The position numbers and the translations under genes are program-made. Shown here one piece after another: positions 62,053 to 64,000 of a stretch of 64,000 nt of DNA; the stretch's first letter is position 1, and each line of letters begins with the position of its first letter. The notes beneath the pieces are model-generated. The model worked only from the letters and a program-made list of their open reading frames with translations. It made no database searches and was not told the origin of the DNA. The stretch covers positions 202,428 to 266,427 of the forward strand of contig UESW01004826.1 of the NCBI GenBank assembly GCA_900491605.1, read 5' to 3'. The DNA is from Calamus simplicifolius. Taxonomy: Eukaryota; Streptophyta; Magnoliopsida; Arecales; Arecaceae.

Positions 62053-63276
62053 TAGCGCTGAAAGTAGGTCTGGGCTAGCCCGAGGCCTATAAAGCTGGGC
62101 CAAGGGCCAACTTTTCTAATATTCTAGCCAACCTTGGACTTAAAACTGAGGCTCGTATTAATTTTGGGCCAAGCTCAGGTAGAGCATTGGCCCAACCTAG
62201 GTCCAACTTGAATCCGAACCTGAACTAGGCCCAATAAATGAAGGTTTGATCAAGGCCAGCACCCGCACCATCATCTTTGAGAAGTTCAGCTTCACCCCCT
62301 ATGGGCTTCATCACCATCACCATCTCCAGCATCTCCACCCTCACCGCCCCCGACCCCTCACTCATCTACTTCCTCCTCTCCAATAAGAGCCTTGTCCAAG
62401 CCACCTATGAATCCCAGCAGTAGTAGCAAAACCTAATCCTAATCTATCTGCATCGAGATGTTCAATGCCCACCCCGACTGCTCCCTTGACTCCCTCCTTA
62501 TTAGTTAGTCTGCTATCCCCTTCCTTTACTTCATCTTCGCCCTAGCCTACTTCGCATTCCTTACCATTTGGATCATCTATCTGGTCAAGAACAACCTCTC
62601 CTTCCATCGGATCGACCATCTCATGGCCATCCTCCTCGTCACCAAGGCCGTCAACCTCCTCTTTACCACCTTGGACTAGCACTACATTTGCATCCCTGGC
62701 ACCCCCATGGTTGGGACGTCCTTTTCTATTACCTCTTTCGATTCCTCAAAAGTGTTCTCCTGTTTACCATCATTGTCCTTGTCAGCATCGGTTGGCCCTT
62801 CCTCAAGCCTTTCCTCCAAGAGGAGAAGGTCCTCATGATTGTAATCCTACTCCAGATGATCGCGAACATTACTTTTATTGTGATTGGTGAGTTAGGCCCT
62901 TCATTTGAGACTGGTTCACTTGGAACCAAGTCTTCTTCCTGATCAACATCATTTGCTACTGCCATGCTGTTCCTAATCATCTGATCCATCCGACCCCTCC
63001 ATGAGACGTTCAAGACTAATAGGAAGGCTACAAGAAAGAACAAAGTCATAATGATCAATTCTGCTCAACTAGGCTAAAATCAGGCCAATACAGGTCAGCC
63101 TGTTATTTTGGCCCAAACGAACTAACTTGAGTTGGCTAGATGGATTTTAGGCTTAGCTCGAACCTGAGTTTTGGAACAATTTTCTAACTTTGACCTGACT
63201 TGAAATATGAAAAAAAATTCAAGCTGAGCTCATGCAAGGGTATAGCCGAATTCGGCCTGGCCCACTTTCAGCCCTA
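62053..63276. mobile_element. hAT-like inverted-repeat element carrying a host gene fragment
   Basis: The left end is TAGCGCTGAAAGTAGGTC and the right end is GGCCCACTTTCAGCCCTA. These are inverted repeats close to the TAGGGCTG ends of hAT-type elements. Subterminal stretches repeat 'gggcc', 'aggcc' and 'ggccca'. The middle, about 62251-63052, is a degenerate copy of a seven-transmembrane receptor gene and not transposon sequence. An 8-base target duplication was not convincing, so the class is inferred from the ends. Confidence 0.55.
62251..63052 (+). pseudogene. CAND7/GPR107-type seven-transmembrane protein, pseudogene fragment
   Basis: Readings in several frames match the plant 'lung seven-transmembrane receptor' family (CAND6/7, related to animal GPR107). 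Matches include FEKFSFTPYG near 62275, a hydrophobic segment with HRIDHLMAILLVTKAVNL near 62605, HGWDVLFYYLFRFLKS from about 62706, and GWPFLKPFLQEEKVLMIVIL near 62790. An ETFKTNRKA-like end lies near 63005. Stops (for example TAG near 62677) and frame changes break it, and the end of the family's last membrane segment is missing. It runs without introns. It sits inside a TIR element, so capture by the transposon is the simplest reading. Confidence 0.65.
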
Positions 63277-63998
63277 CTAACACCATCAATTTTCCTCTCT
63301 CTCACCCCCCCCCCCCCCCCCCCCCTCTCTCCCTCTTGCTGCTACCACTTGAAGTCAACCTCCACCAATGGCCTCTCCACCTCCCTCATCCTTTCCCACC
63401 GGACATGCCCGGCCATCACTGCCACCACCTAGTTCCTTTCCCTCTCCCTATTCCACTTTGGTTACGTTAGATGTCCACTGCCCACCACCTCCCTCCATCT
63501 GACTCCCACCTTAGCCACGCTAGCCAATTGCATTACCACCATCACCAATCTCCTTAGCCACATCCAACCACCACCAACACCACCGAAGCCATCATCCAAC
63601 CACCATGATCTCTTCCTCTCACTTTTCTTTACCTGCATCCCCAGGAGACTATAGCTGATCAGACATTGGGCCAGGCAAGATACGCACTAGTAGCTAGTTT
63701 CAATGCACATGCCTAGACCTGGCCCAGTCTAGCCCAATCATTAGGCCTATTTTTTTTAGTAGGTCCAATCCAATCTCAAAAAGCTAATCCCAAGTCCATC
63801 CATTAAGTCTCCTCCTCATTTAGATCTGGTTAGGACCTTTTTTTAGTGCCCAAGCTCGCAAAATTTCAGGCTAGCAGGGCAAGCCACTTTGACCAATGAT
63901 CAGCTCTGATATGTATATTTATATTATAGGGTGAAGCATGGATTTTTTAAAATTTTCTTAGGCCTGACCCAATTTTCAGACCGTGCCAACTTTTCCTT
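63277..63998. other. Low-complexity and repeat-like right edge
   Basis: A run of about 21 C lies at 63305-63325, followed by C-rich ccacca-type sequence to 63640. From 63660 the phrases 'tggcccagtctagccca' and 'ggcctg' resemble the subterminal parts of the hAT-like element. This may be a second, incomplete copy that runs off the window. Confidence 0.35.
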
Positions 63999-64000
63999 TT

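Noticed and set aside
1..63998. tRNA, rRNA or organelle DNA
   Set aside because: None was recognised by eye on either strand; short RNA genes could still be missed without a covariance search.

Overview
This window is nuclear DNA from a flowering plant. It has spliced genes with GT-AG introns, Ty3/gypsy Tat-type and Ty1/copia retrotransposons, RTE-type LINEs and Tourist-type MITEs. The repeat style and the two host genes suit a monocot, possibly a palm, but nothing here proves the species.

Layout: (1) 1-2000 holds the 3' end of a decayed gypsy element (gag end, zinc knuckle, protease, probable 3' LTR) that lacks RT and integrase. (2) 3267-17308, minus strand, is a 16-exon DEAH/DExH-box RNA helicase of the DHX36/DExH1 type, with a GC-AG intron and one coding exon that is one base out of frame. 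(3) 17.6-36 kb is a pile of transposons between two genes that face away from each other: a small poly(A) retroposon, a 9.66-kb Tat-type gypsy element with a matching 5-bp target duplication, a LINE tail, four related MITEs (one inside another), and a wrecked 6.2-kb copia element with a Tourist MITE inside it. (4) 38280-56468, plus strand, is a nine-exon U2AF65-like splicing factor: an RS/KD-rich N-terminus, two RRMs and a C-terminal UHM split by about 210 low-complexity residues. Its second intron is 11.5 kb and full of repeat relics. (5) 56.5-64 kb is mostly intergenic. It has a possible minus-strand gene remnant, a MITE, and a hAT-like inverted-repeat element carrying a broken copy of a CAND7/GPR107-type seven-transmembrane gene.

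Both host genes act on RNA: the helicase remodels RNA and the U2AF-like protein should help define 3' splice sites. They are neighbours, but nothing links them functionally beyond that. The helicase's first exon carries a strong G-quadruplex motif on the mRNA-sense strand, which is notable because animal DHX36 resolves quadruplexes. Both host genes and the gypsy element show repeated one-base frame breaks, often beside short homopolymers. Uncorrected sequencing indels could explain these as well as real decay.
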